64,000 nucleotides of DNA from Cupriavidus numazuensis (GCF_905397435.1 NZ_CAJPVI010000019.1:1-64000), one strand, 5' to 3'. Numbered from the stretch's first letter, positions 10,028 through 19,728 are shown. Numbers and translations: made by a program. Notes: a model not told the origin generated them from the sequence alone.

Positions 10028-10840
10028 TTACGCCGTCGGCTCCAGTCGCTTGTCGCGTTCAATCACTGCATACGCGCTGTGATTGTGGATCGACTCGAAG
10101 TTCTCGGCTTCGAGCACATAGGCCACGATGCGCTCGTCGGCATTGAGCCGCATGGCGATATCGCGCACCAGGTCTTCCACGAACTTCGGGTTCTCGTACG
10201 CACGCTCGGTCACAAACTTCTCGTCCGGACGCTTGAGCAGGCCCCACAGTTCGCACGATGCTTCTTCTTCCGCCATGCGCACCAGCGCTTCCACCGGAAG
10301 CTCGCCAGCCAGTTCGACATTCATCGTGATGTGCGAACGCTGGTTGTGCGCGCCGTACTGCGAGATCTTCTTCGAGCACGGGCACAGGCTCGTCACCGGC
10401 ACGAGTGCCTTCAGGAATACGCGCGTCACACCATTGCGGATCTCGCCGGTCAGCGTGACTTCGTAGTCCATCAGCGACTCCACGCCCGACACAGGCGCGA
10501 TCTTGCTGATGAAGTACGGGAACGTGACCTCGATTCGGCCAGCCTCGGCTTCAAGCTTTTCGAGCATCTTGTCGAGCAGCACGCGGAAGCTCGCAAGCTC
10601 CAGCGGCGCACGCTCTTCTTCGAGCAGCGCGACGAAACGCGACATGTGCGTGCCTTTGACCTCTGGGGGCAGGTGCACGTCGAGGTTGAAGGTGCCCACG
10701 CTCGGGACCACGCCGGAGGGCGTCTTCAGCGAGACGGGGTAGCGCACGCCCTTGACACCGACACGCTGGATGGGAATCTGGCGGGTGTCACGGCTCGACT
10801 GGACGTCGGGCATCACGAAGGCGGGATTGATGTCATTCAT
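10028..10840 (-). CDS. folE2: GTP cyclohydrolase FolE2 (type IB)
   Basis: First step of tetrahydrofolate synthesis: GTP to 7,8-dihydroneopterin triphosphate. 270 residues of the COG1469 family, which does not strictly need zinc, unlike FolE. Seen: [22 protein letters not shown] at the N-terminus, the catalytic Cys region [20 protein letters not shown] near residues 150-170, and a metal-site Glu/His-rich C-terminal part. A GGAG site lies before ATG 10840. In some bacteria folE2 is Zur-controlled; I found no clear Zur-type palindrome upstream. Confidence 0.96.
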   Translation of the reverse strand: MNDINPAFVMPDVQSSRDTRQIPIQRVGVKGVRYPVSLKTPSGVVPSVGTFNLDVHLPPEVKGTHMSRFVALLEEERAPLELASFRVLLDKMLEKLEAEAGRIEVTFPYFISKIAPVSGVESLMDYEVTLTGEIRNGVTRVFLKALVPVTSLCPCSKKISQYGAHNQRSHITMNVELAGELPVEALVRMAEEEASCELWGLLKRPDEKFVTERAYENPKFVEDLVRDIAMRLNADERIVAYVLEAENFESIHNHSAYAVIERDKRLEPTA

Positions 10841-11007
10841 CTACGGTTTCCTCCAGGAGTGCGCCAGGGGATGGCACAGGTCCTTACGGTCGCGGCATTT
10901 TCGCAGTCCATCCATGCCGCGCAACGAGTGTGAAACCACGGCGCCGGCAACACTTATGCCGACCCGCAGCTGCGAACACAAAAACGGGAAGTTTAAGGGA
11001 ATTCACA

Positions 11008-11030
11008 CGGAGCCGCCGAAAGCGGCTCCG
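11008..11030. terminator. Hairpin downstream of dxs
   Basis: CGGAGCCGC-cgaaa-GCGGCTCCG, a 9-bp stem 44 bases past the dxs stop. There is no T-run, so it may be a weak or Rho-assisted terminator. The rest of the 234-bp dxs-folE2 gap shows only the folE2 leader. Confidence 0.55.
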
Positions 11031-11074
11031 TACCCTTACAGATCGTACGGGTGATGCAGGGCGCCCGTGCCGTG

Positions 11075-12991
11075 TCAGGCCACGCGCGACGCGACCGCAA
11101 CAGGCGCCTGGCCGATGCCGAAGCGCTCGCGCACCGAGCGTTCGATACCGGCGGCGTCGAGCCCGCACTGCGACAGCAGCAGGGCCGGGTCACCATGGTC
11201 GATGAAGCGGTCGGGCAGGCCCAGCACGAGTACCGGGATGTCGATGCCGGCTTCGGCCAGCGCTTCCAGCACGGCACTGCCGGCACCGCCCATGACACTG
11301 CCCTCTTCCACGCTCACGAGGTAGTCGTGCTCCTCGGCCAGGCGCTTGACGAGTTCGACATCAAGCGGCTTGACGAAGCGCATGTCGGCCACCGAGGCGT
11401 CCAGCGCCTGCGCCGCGCCGAGCGCGGGATGCACCATCGAGCCGAAGCCCAGGAACGCCACACGCTGGCCCGCGCGCGCGCCGCCAGTGCGGCGCATCAC
11501 GCCCTTGCCGACCGGCACATCGGTCAACGCGGCTTCCGTCGCCGCGCCCTGGCCAGCGCCGCGCGGGTAGCGCACGGCGGTCGGGCAGTCCTGGTGGAAC
11601 GCAGTCGTCAGCAACTGACGGCACTCGTTCTCGTCGGACGGCGTCATCACCATCATGTTCGGGATGCAGCGCAGGTAGGCAATATCGTAGGCACCAGCGT
11701 GCGTGGCGCCGTCGGCGCCGACCAGGCCCGCGCGGTCCAGCGCGAACACCACCGGCAGGTTCTGCAGCGCCACGTCGTGGATCAGTTGGTCATAGCCACG
11801 CTGCAGGAACGTCGAATAGATCGCCACGACCGGCTTCAGGCCTTCGCAGGCCATGCCGCCCGCGAAGGTCACGGCATGCTGCTCGGCAATGCCGACGTCG
11901 TAGTAGCGATCGGCGAAGCGCCGCTCGAACTCGACCATGCCCGAGCCTTCGCGCATGGCCGGCGTAATGCCGATCAGGCGCTTGTCGGCGGCGGCCATGT
12001 CGCACAGCCATTCGCCGAAGACTTGCGTATAGGTCTTGCGCGCAGGCTTGGCGGCCGGGCGAATGCCTTCGGCGGGGTTGAACTTGCCCGGGCCGTGATA
12101 GAGGATCGGATCGGCCTCGGCCAGCTTGTAGCCCTGGCCCTTCTTGGTCACCACGTGCAGGAACATCGGGCCCGCGCCTTCAAGCGCGCGCTTGCGGATG
12201 TTCTGCAGCGTCGGCACGAGCGAATCGAGATCATGGCCGTCGATCGGCCCGATGTAGTTGAAGCCGAACTCTTCGAACAGCGTCGCCGGCACCATCATGC
12301 CCTTGGCGTGTTCCTCGAAGCGCTTGGCGAATTCGAGCACCGGCGGCGCCACCGACAGCACCTTCTCGATGCCCTTCTTGGTGGCCGCATAGAACTGGCC
12401 GCTGAGCAGCCGCGCGAGGTGCTTGTTGAGCGCGCCGACCGGCGGCGAGATCGACATGTCGTTGTCGTTGAGCACGACCACGAGCGGCAGGTCCTTGTAG
12501 ACGCCGGCGTTGTTCAGCGCCTCGAAGGCCATGCCCGCGGTCATCGCGCCGTCGCCGATCACGGCGATCGACACGCGCTGCTCGCCGAGCGTGCGCGCGC
12601 CCAGCGCCATGCCGAGCGCAGCCGAGATCGAGGTCGACGAATGCGCGGTGCCGAAGGTGTCGTACTGGCTTTCGCTGCGGCGCGGGAAGCCCGAGATGCC
12701 GCCGAACTGGCGCAGCGTGTTCATGCGCTCGCGCCGGCCCGTCAGGATCTTGTGCGGATAGCTCTGGTGGCCCACATCCCACACGACACGGTCGTCGGGC
12801 GTATGGAATACGTAGTGCAGCGCGATGGTCAGTTCCACCGTGCCGAGATTCGACGAGAGGTGGCCGCCGGTCTGCGAGACCGACTCCAGCACATAGGCGC
12901 GAAGTTCATCGGCCAGTGTCTGCAGCTCGCGCCGGTCGAGCTTGCGCAGGTCTGCGGGGGCGTCAATCTTTTTGAGCAGTGCGTAGGTCAT
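11075..12991 (-). CDS. dxs: 1-deoxy-D-xylulose-5-phosphate synthase
   Basis: Condenses pyruvate and glyceraldehyde 3-phosphate to DXP, the entry of the MEP isoprenoid pathway and a precursor of thiamine and pyridoxal. 638 residues, usual length. Seen: [20 protein letters not shown] with the catalytic His near the N-terminus; the ThDP motif GDG...NDND ([17 protein letters not shown], then LNDNDMSI); the transketolase pyrimidine domain with [16 protein letters not shown]; and a C-terminal domain with [13 protein letters not shown]. It is the last gene of xseB-ispA-dxs, 43 bp behind ispA. Confidence 0.98.
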   Translation of the reverse strand: MTYALLKKIDAPADLRKLDRRELQTLADELRAYVLESVSQTGGHLSSNLGTVELTIALHYVFHTPDDRVVWDVGHQSYPHKILTGRRERMNTLRQFGGISGFPRRSESQYDTFGTAHSSTSISAALGMALGARTLGEQRVSIAVIGDGAMTAGMAFEALNNAGVYKDLPLVVVLNDNDMSISPPVGALNKHLARLLSGQFYAATKKGIEKVLSVAPPVLEFAKRFEEHAKGMMVPATLFEEFGFNYIGPIDGHDLDSLVPTLQNIRKRALEGAGPMFLHVVTKKGQGYKLAEADPILYHGPGKFNPAEGIRPAAKPARKTYTQVFGEWLCDMAAADKRLIGITPAMREGSGMVEFERRFADRYYDVGIAEQHAVTFAGGMACEGLKPVVAIYSTFLQRGYDQLIHDVALQNLPVVFALDRAGLVGADGATHAGAYDIAYLRCIPNMMVMTPSDENECRQLLTTAFHQDCPTAVRYPRGAGQGAATEAALTDVPVGKGVMRRTGGARAGQRVAFLGFGSMVHPALGAAQALDASVADMRFVKPLDVELVKRLAEEHDYLVSVEEGSVMGGAGSAVLEALAEAGIDIPVLVLGLPDRFIDHGDPALLLSQCGLDAAGIERSVRERFGIGQAPVAVASRVA

Positions 12992-13034
12992 GATGTCCGT
13001 TCGGCCGCCGGTTTCTGCTGTCCGGCTTGTCAGT

Positions 13035-13919
13035 TCAATGTGTGCGCAGCACGATCAGGTCAGCCAGATCGGCCAGGCGGCCCGCGCGTGCGCCGAAGCC
13101 GGCCAGCGCCGCGTGCGCGGATTCGCGCAGTTCGGCAGCCAGCGCGCGCGCCGCCTCCAGCCCCATCAGCGAGACATAGGTCGGCTTGTCGTGCGCGGCA
13201 TCCTTGCCGGCGGTCTTGCCAAGCGTGGCGGTATCGGCGGTGACGTCCAGAATATCGTCTACCACCTGGAACGCCAATCCCACGGCTGCGGCATACCGGT
13301 CCAGCGCCGCCAGGCCTGGTGCGTCGATTTCGCCACACAGCGCGCCCATGCGCACGCTTGCGCGCAGCAGCGCACCGGTCTTCATGCGGTGCATGGCCTC
13401 CAGCGCGTCGCGCGACATGGCCTTGCCCACGTTCTGCAGGTCGATGGCCTGGCCACCGGCCATGCCGACCGAACCCGACGCCAGCGCCAGTTCGGCCACC
13501 AGCTTCAGCCGTGCCTCGGCCTGCACCGACTGCGCCTGCGCCAGCACGATGAAGGCCTGGGTCTGCAACGCGTCGCCGACCAGCAGCGCCGTGGCTTCGT
13601 CATAGGCCTTGTGCACGGTCGGGCGGCCGCGGCGCAGGTCGTCGTCGTCCATGCAGGGCATGTCGTCGTGCACGAGCGAGTACGCGTGGATCATCTCCAC
13701 CGCGCAGGCCGCGGCGTCGCAGGCCTCGGCGCTCGCACCCGTCACTTCGCCAGCCGCATGCACCAGCAGCGGCCGCACGCGCTTGCCACCGCCGAGCACA
13801 GCATAGCGCATGGCTTCGTGCAGTGTCGCCGGCACGGTGTCGGCATTTGGCAACGCCTGGTCCAGCGCGGTCTCGGTCCGGGCGCCCTGCGCCCGCATCC
13901 AGCTTGCGAAATCGGTCAT
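13035..13919 (-). CDS. ispA: Farnesyl diphosphate synthase (IspA)
   Basis: Adds isopentenyl units to make C10-C15 prenyl diphosphates for quinones and undecaprenyl carrier. 294 residues. The first Asp-rich motif is [19 protein letters not shown] near residue 83 and the second is [13 protein letters not shown] near 220. The [10 protein letters not shown] motif near the N-terminus binds the isopentenyl substrate. The ATG overlaps the xseB stop by four bases (ATGA), showing translational coupling. Confidence 0.97.
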   Translation of the reverse strand: MTDFASWMRAQGARTETALDQALPNADTVPATLHEAMRYAVLGGGKRVRPLLVHAAGEVTGASAEACDAAACAVEMIHAYSLVHDDMPCMDDDDLRRGRPTVHKAYDEATALLVGDALQTQAFIVLAQAQSVQAEARLKLVAELALASGSVGMAGGQAIDLQNVGKAMSRDALEAMHRMKTGALLRASVRMGALCGEIDAPGLAALDRYAAAVGLAFQVVDDILDVTADTATLGKTAGKDAAHDKPTYVSLMGLEAARALAAELRESAHAALAGFGARAGRLADLADLIVLRTH

Positions 13920-14218
13920 TCCTGCTCCATGCCGTTGGCGTTTCCGGAATTTCCGGCGTCAGCAGCCATGGGCTTCAGCACCTCGCCTTCCAGCACCCTG
14001 ACCTGCTGCTCCACCCGCTCAAGCTTCTGCTGGCAGTAGCGGACCAGCTCGGCGCCGCGACGGTAGGCCGCCAGCGACGCTTCCAGCGGCAGTTCGCCGC
14101 TTCCCATGCTGGCCACCAGCGTTTCCAGCTCGGCCATCGCCGCTTCATATGAAGCGGGCGGCGCGGAGCCTGCCGCAGTGTCTTCGGTCTGGACCGGATC
14201 GGTCGTGGTTTTTGGCAT
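13916..14218 (-). CDS. xseB: Exodeoxyribonuclease VII small subunit
   Basis: Small helical subunit that, with XseA, degrades single-stranded DNA. 100 residues; the core is [20 protein letters not shown] and [20 protein letters not shown], the standard XseB helical hairpin. It is flanked by a Thr/Ala-rich N-terminal tail and a C-terminal Gly/Asn tail that are not conserved. First gene of the xseB-ispA-dxs operon. Confidence 0.95.
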   Translation of the reverse strand: MPKTTTDPVQTEDTAAGSAPPASYEAAMAELETLVASMGSGELPLEASLAAYRRGAELVRYCQQKLERVEQQVRVLEGEVLKPMAADAGNSGNANGMEQE

Positions 14219-14587
14219 GTCAGGGTTGGCAACTGTGGGAAGCCCGGATTTTACGCCAAACCTGGCGCCCGCCCCACTCCGGTGCCGGGCGCATGCATCA
14301 CTTGCAAGTTCCTTTTTCGCCGAATGTGACTTGTGCGCTCGGGTCGTCTTTCCGAATGCGCCCGGTACGGCACCCCAATGACGACCCGGGTCGACTTTTT
14401 CGCTAAAAAGGCAGAGAAATCAGACCCTTAACTTTTTGGGGTGGGGTACAATCCCGGGCTCGTCGGCACCGTCCACGCAGGCCCTGCCAGGCCCGCAAAG
14501 CCGGTCGACAAGTGTTTCCCAAATCGATTCAATTTTCGATGGTTGGGTTGTTCACTGCTTTCACCTGTTTATCTGGGAGTGGGGATA
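14219..14587. other. 369-bp intergenic region between divergent xseB and the Rieske oxygenase gene
   Basis: Divergent regulatory gap with no open frame that looks coding. The only clear signal is GGGTACAATCCC (TACAAT at 14447-14452, plus strand), giving a leader of about 130 bases before the oxygenase gene. A G-rich stretch (TTTTTGGGGTGGGG) occupies the spacer just upstream of it. No obvious operator palindrome was seen. Confidence 0.6.
14447..14452 (+). promoter_or_regulatory. -10 box (TACAAT) of the Rieske oxygenase gene
   Basis: GGGGTACAATCCCGG on the plus strand, 136 bases upstream of ATG 14588. The -35 region is poor. Confidence 0.45.
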
Positions 14588-15691
14588 ATGTCCAATCTCA
14601 GCACCGCGCTCAAGCTGGCGCCGGCTGATTCGCAGTTGCCCGTTGACGTCTATTTCGATGAGGCGCTGCATCAACAAGAACTAGAACTGCTGTTCAGGAA
14701 TGGTCCGGGCTACGTTGGCCACGAACTGATGGTCCCGGAGGCAGGCGACTACCACACGCTCAAGGCGGAGGACGAGGGCCGCATGCTGGTCCGCAACGCC
14801 GCCGGCATCGAGCTGATGTCGAACGTCTGCCGCCACCGCCAGGCCATCATGCTCAACGGCAAGGGCAATTCGAAGAACATCGTCTGCCCGCTGCACCGCT
14901 GGACCTACGACCTCAAGGGTGAACTGCTCGGCGCGCCGCATTTCGACCAGCAGCCGTGCCTGCACCTGAAGCGTTCGCCGCTGCAGAACTGGAACGGCCT
15001 GCTGTTCGACGGCAAGCGCGACGTGCGCGCCGACCTGGCGAAGCTGGGCGTGGCCGACGACCTGAACTTCGAAGGCTACATGCTCGACCACGTCGAGGTC
15101 CACGAGTGCAACTACAACTGGAAGACCTTCATCGAGGTCTATCTGGAGGACTACCACGTCGTGCCGTTCCACCCGGGACTCGGCAGTTTCGTCTCGTGCG
15201 ACGACCTCAAGTGGGAGTTCGGCGAGTGGCACAGCGTGCAGACCGTGGGCCTGCATGCTGGCCTGAAGCGGCCGGGCAGCATGACGTACCAGAAATGGCA
15301 CGACGAAGTCCTGCGCTTCAATAACGGCGTGCTGCCCAAGCACGGCGCCATCTGGCTCACGTACTACCCCAACATCATGGTGGAGTGGTACCCGAACGTG
15401 CTGGTGGTCTCCACGCTGCACCCGCTGGGCCCGCGCAAGACGCGCAACGTGGTCGAGTTCTACTACCCCGAGGAAATCACGCTGTTCGAGCGCGAGTTCG
15501 TCGAAGCCGAGCGCGCCGCGTACATGGAAACCTGCATCGAGGACGACGAGATCGCCGAACGCATGGATGCCGGCCGCCTGGCGCTGCACAAGCGTGGCAC
15601 GAGCGAAGTCGGTCCGTACCAGTCGCCGATGGAAGACGGCATGCAGCACTTCCATGAGTGGTACCGGCGCGCCATGGCCTATCAGGGCTGA
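14588..15691 (+). CDS. Rieske (2Fe-2S) aromatic-ring-hydroxylating-type oxygenase, alpha subunit
   Basis: 367 residues from ATG 14588 (MSNLSTALKLAPADS, GGGAGTGG upstream). The Rieske centre is C-x-H (NVCRHRQAI) and C-x2-H (CPLHRWTYD) near residues 80-105. The C-terminal catalytic domain has the mononuclear-iron motif D-Y-H-x4-H (LEDYHVVPFHPG) near 188. This architecture occurs in ring-hydroxylating dioxygenases and in choline- or carnitine-type monooxygenases. No reductase, ferredoxin or beta subunit gene lies nearby, so the electron donor is encoded elsewhere and the substrate cannot be named. It is monocistronic: own leader and a strong terminator behind it. Confidence 0.9.
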   Translation: MSNLSTALKLAPADSQLPVDVYFDEALHQQELELLFRNGPGYVGHELMVPEAGDYHTLKAEDEGRMLVRNAAGIELMSNVCRHRQAIMLNGKGNSKNIVCPLHRWTYDLKGELLGAPHFDQQPCLHLKRSPLQNWNGLLFDGKRDVRADLAKLGVADDLNFEGYMLDHVEVHECNYNWKTFIEVYLEDYHVVPFHPGLGSFVSCDDLKWEFGEWHSVQTVGLHAGLKRPGSMTYQKWHDEVLRFNNGVLPKHGAIWLTYYPNIMVEWYPNVLVVSTLHPLGPRKTRNVVEFYYPEEITLFEREFVEAERAAYMETCIEDDEIAERMDAGRLALHKRGTSEVGPYQSPMEDGMQHFHEWYRRAMAYQG

Positions 15692-15733
15692 ACCACGCAG
15701 AACAGCGGGCGATTACCGCACAACCCAGTCACG

Positions 15734-15760
15734 AACGGACCGCTCTGGCGGTCCGTTTTG
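15734..15760 (+). terminator. Terminator of the Rieske oxygenase gene
   Basis: AACGGACCGC-tctg-GCGGTCCGTTTTG: a perfect 10-bp stem with a short T-run, 43 bases after the stop. Confidence 0.85.
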
Positions 15761-15784
15761 CGTTGGCGGCGCCACTACGCACGC

Positions 15785-15790
15785 TACAAT
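15785..15790 (+). promoter_or_regulatory. -10 box (ACGCTACAAT) of the EamA transporter gene
   Basis: CGCTACAATGGC on the plus strand, just after the preceding terminator and 62 bases before ATG 15852. Same core as at rpoD. Confidence 0.55.
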
Positions 15791-15851
15791 GGCTCTTCGG
15801 TCCGGCTGCAAGGCCTGGCCGCTCCGAATCGCGACGCAGGGCCACGGCACG

Positions 15852-16823
15852 ATGAAGCCCCGCTCGCACCGCCATCTCGATCCGCCCTCCTCCCTCGCCA
15901 TGCAATCGCTCTGGATGTTGTTTGCCGCCTTCTCGTTTTCGTTGATGGGGGTGGGCGTCAAGCTGGCATCCGAGTTCTATACGACGGGCGAAATCGTCTT
16001 CTACCGCAGCGTGATCGGCGTGGCGATCATGTGGGCGCTGATGGCGTCAACCGGCGTCTCGGTACGCACGCCGCACATGCTGACGCACATCAAGCGCAGC
16101 GTATTCGGTGTCACGGCGCTGCTGCTGTGGTTCACGTCGATCACGCTGCTGCCGCTCGCCACGGCCATGACGCTCAATTACATGTCGCCGGTGTGGATCG
16201 CGCTGATCCTTGGCGCCAGCGCCGCGCTGGCCGGCACGGCTGCCAATGCGGACAAGAAGCTGATCATCGCCATCCTGATGTCGTTTGCCGGCGTGCTGTT
16301 CCTGCTGCAGCCGTCGGTCGGCAAGGACCAGTTCACGGGCGGCCTGGTCGGCCTGATTTCGGGCATGTTCACGGCGCTGGCCTATGTCGAGGTCCGGCAA
16401 CTCGGCCAGCTCGGCGAGCCCGAGCATCGCATCGTCTTCTATTTCTCGGCAGTCGGCATGGTGGTGGGCCTGGTCTGGATGCTGTACTCGGGCCCCACGG
16501 CGCACACCTGGCACGGCGCGGGACTGCTGGCCGCGATCGGCATCCTCGCCACGTTGGGCCAGACCGCCATGACGCGCGCCTACAAGCGTGGCAACACGCT
16601 GCTCACGGCCAACCTGCAATACGCGGGCATCGTGTTCTCCAGCATCTGGGGCATGCTGATCTGGTCAGACCGGCTCAACTGGATTTCCTGGCTCGGCATG
16701 GGGCTGATCATCGCCAGCGGCATCGCGACCACGCTTGCACGCGCCCGCCAGGACTCGGGCGAAGAGCCGACGCCCGACACGCCGGTCAAGTCGCCGGAGG
16801 CGGAAGTGCATCCGGAGGTGTAG
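15852..16823 (+). CDS. DMT superfamily (EamA) transporter
   Basis: 323 residues from ATG 15852; a second ATG at 15900 (MQSLWMLFAAFSFS) is also possible. About ten hydrophobic helices in two EamA repeats: the first has SFSLMGVGVKLASEFY and FYRSVIGVAIMWALM, the second has TFTALAYVEVRQ-type and ATLGQTAMTRAYKRG segments. These are inner-membrane permeases, usually exporters of metabolites or amino acids; the substrate is unknown. The C-terminal tail is hydrophilic and acidic. The rhodanese gene follows 49 bp later on the same strand and may be co-transcribed. Confidence 0.9.
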   Translation: MKPRSHRHLDPPSSLAMQSLWMLFAAFSFSLMGVGVKLASEFYTTGEIVFYRSVIGVAIMWALMASTGVSVRTPHMLTHIKRSVFGVTALLLWFTSITLLPLATAMTLNYMSPVWIALILGASAALAGTAANADKKLIIAILMSFAGVLFLLQPSVGKDQFTGGLVGLISGMFTALAYVEVRQLGQLGEPEHRIVFYFSAVGMVVGLVWMLYSGPTAHTWHGAGLLAAIGILATLGQTAMTRAYKRGNTLLTANLQYAGIVFSSIWGMLIWSDRLNWISWLGMGLIIASGIATTLARARQDSGEEPTPDTPVKSPEAEVHPEV

Positions 16824-16872
16824 CATTTTCCGGAACGCCGGGAGACCGGATACCGATTGCCACAGGACTCTC

Positions 16873-17736
16873 ATGCCAAACCCGCTGATTTCCGTCGCCG
16901 CGCTGCAAGCCCTGCAAGCCGCGCCGGCACGCAATATTGTCGTTATCGATTGCAGCTTTGACCTGGCCAATCCGGCTGCGGGCCGCGAGGCCTACCACCA
17001 GGGCCACCTGCCGGGTGCGTTCTATCTGCACCTCGACAACGAACTGTCAGGACCGAAAACCGGCCGCAATGGCCGCCACCCGCTGCCGGATCCCGATGCC
17101 TTCGCGGCGCGCCTGCGCGCACTTGGCGTGAACCGCAACACCGAAGTCGTCGCCTACGACGCACAGGGCAGCATGTACGCTGCGCGCCTGTGGTGGATGC
17201 TGCGCTGGATCGGCCACGCCGCGGTGACGGTACTGGATGGCGGCAAGCCCGCCTGGGTGAAAGCCGGTCTGCCGCTGGAACATGGCGCCGCGCCGGAACC
17301 CGAAACGCCGGGCAACCTCGAGCGCGGCGAATCGCTGGTCGCGACCGTCGACGCGGCTGCCCTGCTCGAAAATTTGAATCATCCGACGCGGCTCGTGGTG
17401 GACGCCCGCGCAGCGGACCGCTTCCGCGGCGAGAACGAGACGCTCGATCCGGTCGGCGGGCACATCCCCGGCGCGGTCAACCGCTTCTTCAAGGACAACC
17501 TGACGCCGGAAGGCCAATTCAAGCCCGCGGCAGAATTGCGTGCTGAGCTTGGCGCCGTGATGGGTCAGACGGCACCGGCTCATGCCGTGATGCAGTGCGG
17601 CTCGGGTGTCACCGCCTGCCACAACCTGCTCGCGCTGGAAGTCGCGGGCCTGGAAGGTGCTGCGCTTTACCCGGGCTCGTGGAGCGAATGGTGCGCCGAT
17701 CCGGCGCGCCCTGTCGCCACCGGACCGGCGGCCTGA
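16873..17736 (+). CDS. sseA: 3-mercaptopyruvate/thiosulfate sulfurtransferase (tandem rhodanese)
   Basis: Transfers sulfane sulfur from mercaptopyruvate or thiosulfate to thiophilic acceptors. 287 residues from ATG 16873. Two rhodanese domains: an inactive N-terminal one (IDCSFDLANPAAGREAYHQG, near 1-140) and a catalytic C-terminal one. The active loop is MQCGSGVTACHNLLALE. CGSGVTA is the SseA/MST form of the loop, favouring mercaptopyruvate over thiosulfate (an inference from family rules). It is convergent with the ZIP gene, 15 bp away. Confidence 0.93.
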   Translation: MPNPLISVAALQALQAAPARNIVVIDCSFDLANPAAGREAYHQGHLPGAFYLHLDNELSGPKTGRNGRHPLPDPDAFAARLRALGVNRNTEVVAYDAQGSMYAARLWWMLRWIGHAAVTVLDGGKPAWVKAGLPLEHGAAPEPETPGNLERGESLVATVDAAALLENLNHPTRLVVDARAADRFRGENETLDPVGGHIPGAVNRFFKDNLTPEGQFKPAAELRAELGAVMGQTAPAHAVMQCGSGVTACHNLLALEVAGLEGAALYPGSWSEWCADPARPVATGPAA

Positions 17737-17751
17737 AGACGGCTCGGCTGC

Positions 17752-18582
17752 TCAGTCAGCCGCTACAGCCGGTGCGGCGTGACGGTGTCCCTGTGCCTGG
17801 CGCTCATGGACGCCATTGGTGATGAAGACGATCGCCGTGATACCTGCAGCCACCAGCACCACCTGAATCGCCGATTCGCGCCAGCGCGGCTTGCGCTGCA
17901 TTTGCGGCATCAAGTCGCTTACGGCGATGTAGAGGAAGCTGCTGGATGCAATCACCAGCACGTAAGGAATCCAGCCGCTCATCTGGTCCAGCAGGAAATA
18001 CCCGACCAGACCGCCCGCGACGGCCGCCACGCTAGATAGCAGGTTGAACGCGAAGGCGCGCGCCTTCGAGAAGCCAGCGTTGAGCAGCACGATGAAATCG
18101 CCGACTTCCTGCGGAATCTCGTGCGCTGCGATGGCCAGCGCCGTGACGATGCCGATGTTCGGGTCGGCCAGAAAGGCCGCCGCGATCACGATGCCATCGG
18201 CAAAGTTGTGGAAGGTGTCGCCGACCAGGATGGTCAGGCCGCTGCGGCCTGCTTCCTCGCGGTCGTGGCCGTGGTGATGATGGTGCCCGTCGCCCTCGTG
18301 GTGGTGCGAGTGGCGCAGCAGCGAAATCTTTTCGAGCAGGAAGAAGCCCAGCAGCCCCGCCAGCAGCGTGCCGAACAAGGCACGCGGATCAGCGCCGGAT
18401 TCGAACGCTTCCGGCAATGAGTGGAGCAAGGCTGTCGCCAGCAACACGCCGACCGAGAAGCTGACCATGCGCTCGACCACGCGCGAGGCCATTGTCAGCG
18501 ACAGCAGCGCCGCGCCGAAAATGCTGCCCACGCCGGAAATCGTGGCGGCGAGCAGGATGTACAGAAGGGTCGAGTGGATGAT
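17752..18582 (-). CDS. ZIP family metal transporter
   Basis: Inner-membrane importer of zinc and other divalent metals. Eight hydrophobic helices and a His-rich loop (HSHHHEGDGHHHHHGHDRE) after helix 3. Metal-site helices are HNFADGIVIAAAF (TM4) and AAHEIPQEVGDFIVLLNAG (TM5). The start is unclear: the only in-frame ATG (18711) lies upstream of the TACAAT promoter box at 18682-18687. The natural N-terminus HSTLLYILLAATISG is preceded by ATC codons at 18582 and 18579, behind GGGAG. A rare ATC start or an in-frame TTG near 18666 are the options; 18582 is used here. A palindrome in the leader suggests metal-responsive repression. Confidence 0.88.
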   Translation of the reverse strand: MIHSTLLYILLAATISGVGSIFGAALLSLTMASRVVERMVSFSVGVLLATALLHSLPEAFESGADPRALFGTLLAGLLGFFLLEKISLLRHSHHHEGDGHHHHHGHDREEAGRSGLTILVGDTFHNFADGIVIAAAFLADPNIGIVTALAIAAHEIPQEVGDFIVLLNAGFSKARAFAFNLLSSVAAVAGGLVGYFLLDQMSGWIPYVLVIASSSFLYIAVSDLMPQMQRKPRWRESAIQVVLVAAGITAIVFITNGVHERQAQGHRHAAPAVAAD

Positions 18583-18651
18583 GGGCTCCCGGGGCGGCGG
18601 TGCCGCATTCGCGGCTTGCCGGTTCCGCCCGGCGCTGTGCGGACGGCAAAC

Positions 18652-18667
18652 GCAACAATGTTGCAAC
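18652..18667 (-). promoter_or_regulatory. Palindrome in the ZIP gene leader, possible Zur/Fur-type operator
   Basis: On the plus strand GCAACA-a-TGTTGC (18652-18664) overlaps a second palindrome GTTGCAAC (18660-18667). It starts about 15 bases downstream of the minus-strand -10 TACAAT (18682-18687), so a bound repressor would block initiation. The placement before a metal importer suggests zinc control; the protein that binds is an inference. Confidence 0.5.
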
Positions 18668-18681
18668 AACTGGAAGGCCGC

Positions 18682-18687
18682 ATTGTA
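18682..18687 (-). promoter_or_regulatory. -10 box (ACGTACAAT) of the ZIP gene
   Basis: ATACGTACAATGCGG on the minus strand, about 100 bases before the ZIP N-terminus; it argues against the upstream ATG at 18711. Confidence 0.5.
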
Positions 18688-18741
18688 CGTATTCCGGCGC
18701 GGACTTTGCAATCCTCGTCCGCGCAGCGCGTGTGGGAACCG

Positions 18742-19617
18742 TCAGGCGACGCCGTGCTGGCGGAGCCAGTCCAGGCACTTCTTCCAGCCGTCCTTGGCGT
18801 CCGCCTCGCGATAGCTCGGGCGGTAGTCGGCATGGAAAGCGTGGCCGGATTCGGGATAGACGACGAACTTTGACGCCTTCGCGTCCGGATCGGGAGAGGC
18901 CGACAGCGCCGCCTTCATCTTCTCGACCTGTTCTTGCGTGATGCCCGTGTCCTTGCCGCCATAGAGGCCGAGCACCGGCGCGTCCAGCTGATCAACCAGG
19001 TCCAGCGGATTCTTCGGCTTCAGCGGCGTCGGCGTGCCGGCGAGCTGCCCATACCAGGCCACGCCGGCCTTCAGCCGCTCATTGTGCGCGGCATACAGCC
19101 ACGTGATGCGCCCGCCCCAGCAGAACCCCGTGATCGCCAGCTTCGACAGGTCGCCGCCATTGGCGCCGGCCCAGGCCACGGCCGCGTCGAGATCGCCCAT
19201 GACCTGCGCGTCCGGCACCTTGGCGATGACGTTGGTCTGCAGTTCCTGGATGGTGCCGAAGCTCTGCGGGTCGCCCTGGCGAGCAAACAGCTCCGGCGCA
19301 ATGGCGAGGTAGCCGAGCTTGGCAAAGCGGCGGCAAACATCGGCGATGTGCTCGTGCACGCCGAAGATCTCGCTGACCACCAGCACCACTGGCAGCTTCG
19401 TCTTGCCCTCGGGCTGCGCGCGGTAGGCCGGCATGCTGAAACCGCCCGAAGGAATCGTCACCTCGCCGGCGCTCAGGCCCGCAAAGTCAGTCTTGATCGC
19501 CTGCGCCATCACCGGCAGTGCCGCCGCCGCGAACGCGGAGCCGAGCGCCGTCTTGACGAAGCCGCGGCGATTGAACGTCTGCCCGGGTACCAGGCTTTCC
19601 ACTTCGGGTTTCAGCAT
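18742..19617 (-). CDS. Dienelactone hydrolase family protein, Tat-exported
   Basis: 291 residues from ATG 19617. The N-terminus carries a twin-arginine signal (NRRGFVKTALGSAFAAAALP), so it is folded in the cytoplasm and exported to the periplasm. The alpha/beta-hydrolase core has the Cys nucleophile in ITGFCWGGRITW, a late Asp (LGLYGGKDTGI) and His (YPESGHAFHADYRPSYRE), the Cys-Asp-His triad of dienelactone hydrolases. True dienelactone hydrolases are cytoplasmic; Tat-borne members such as this are common in the family, and their substrate is unknown. Monocistronic, downstream of ndh on the same strand with a 111-bp gap. Confidence 0.92.
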   Translation of the reverse strand: MLKPEVESLVPGQTFNRRGFVKTALGSAFAAAALPVMAQAIKTDFAGLSAGEVTIPSGGFSMPAYRAQPEGKTKLPVVLVVSEIFGVHEHIADVCRRFAKLGYLAIAPELFARQGDPQSFGTIQELQTNVIAKVPDAQVMGDLDAAVAWAGANGGDLSKLAITGFCWGGRITWLYAAHNERLKAGVAWYGQLAGTPTPLKPKNPLDLVDQLDAPVLGLYGGKDTGITQEQVEKMKAALSASPDPDAKASKFVVYPESGHAFHADYRPSYREADAKDGWKKCLDWLRQHGVA

Positions 19618-19728
19618 GCATGTCTCCAGGATCGTTGGGATCGGGCGTCCGCCGGGAAATCCTGGCGACGCCAACCCTCGATTCTAAGCAAACATGCTGC
19701 CACGTGCAGCGGCCGACACCCAGGCCGC

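Noticed and set aside
10841..10980. Possible Zur box before folE2
   Set aside because: Searched the leader for a TTATA-type or GCAAC/GTTGC palindrome and found none convincing.
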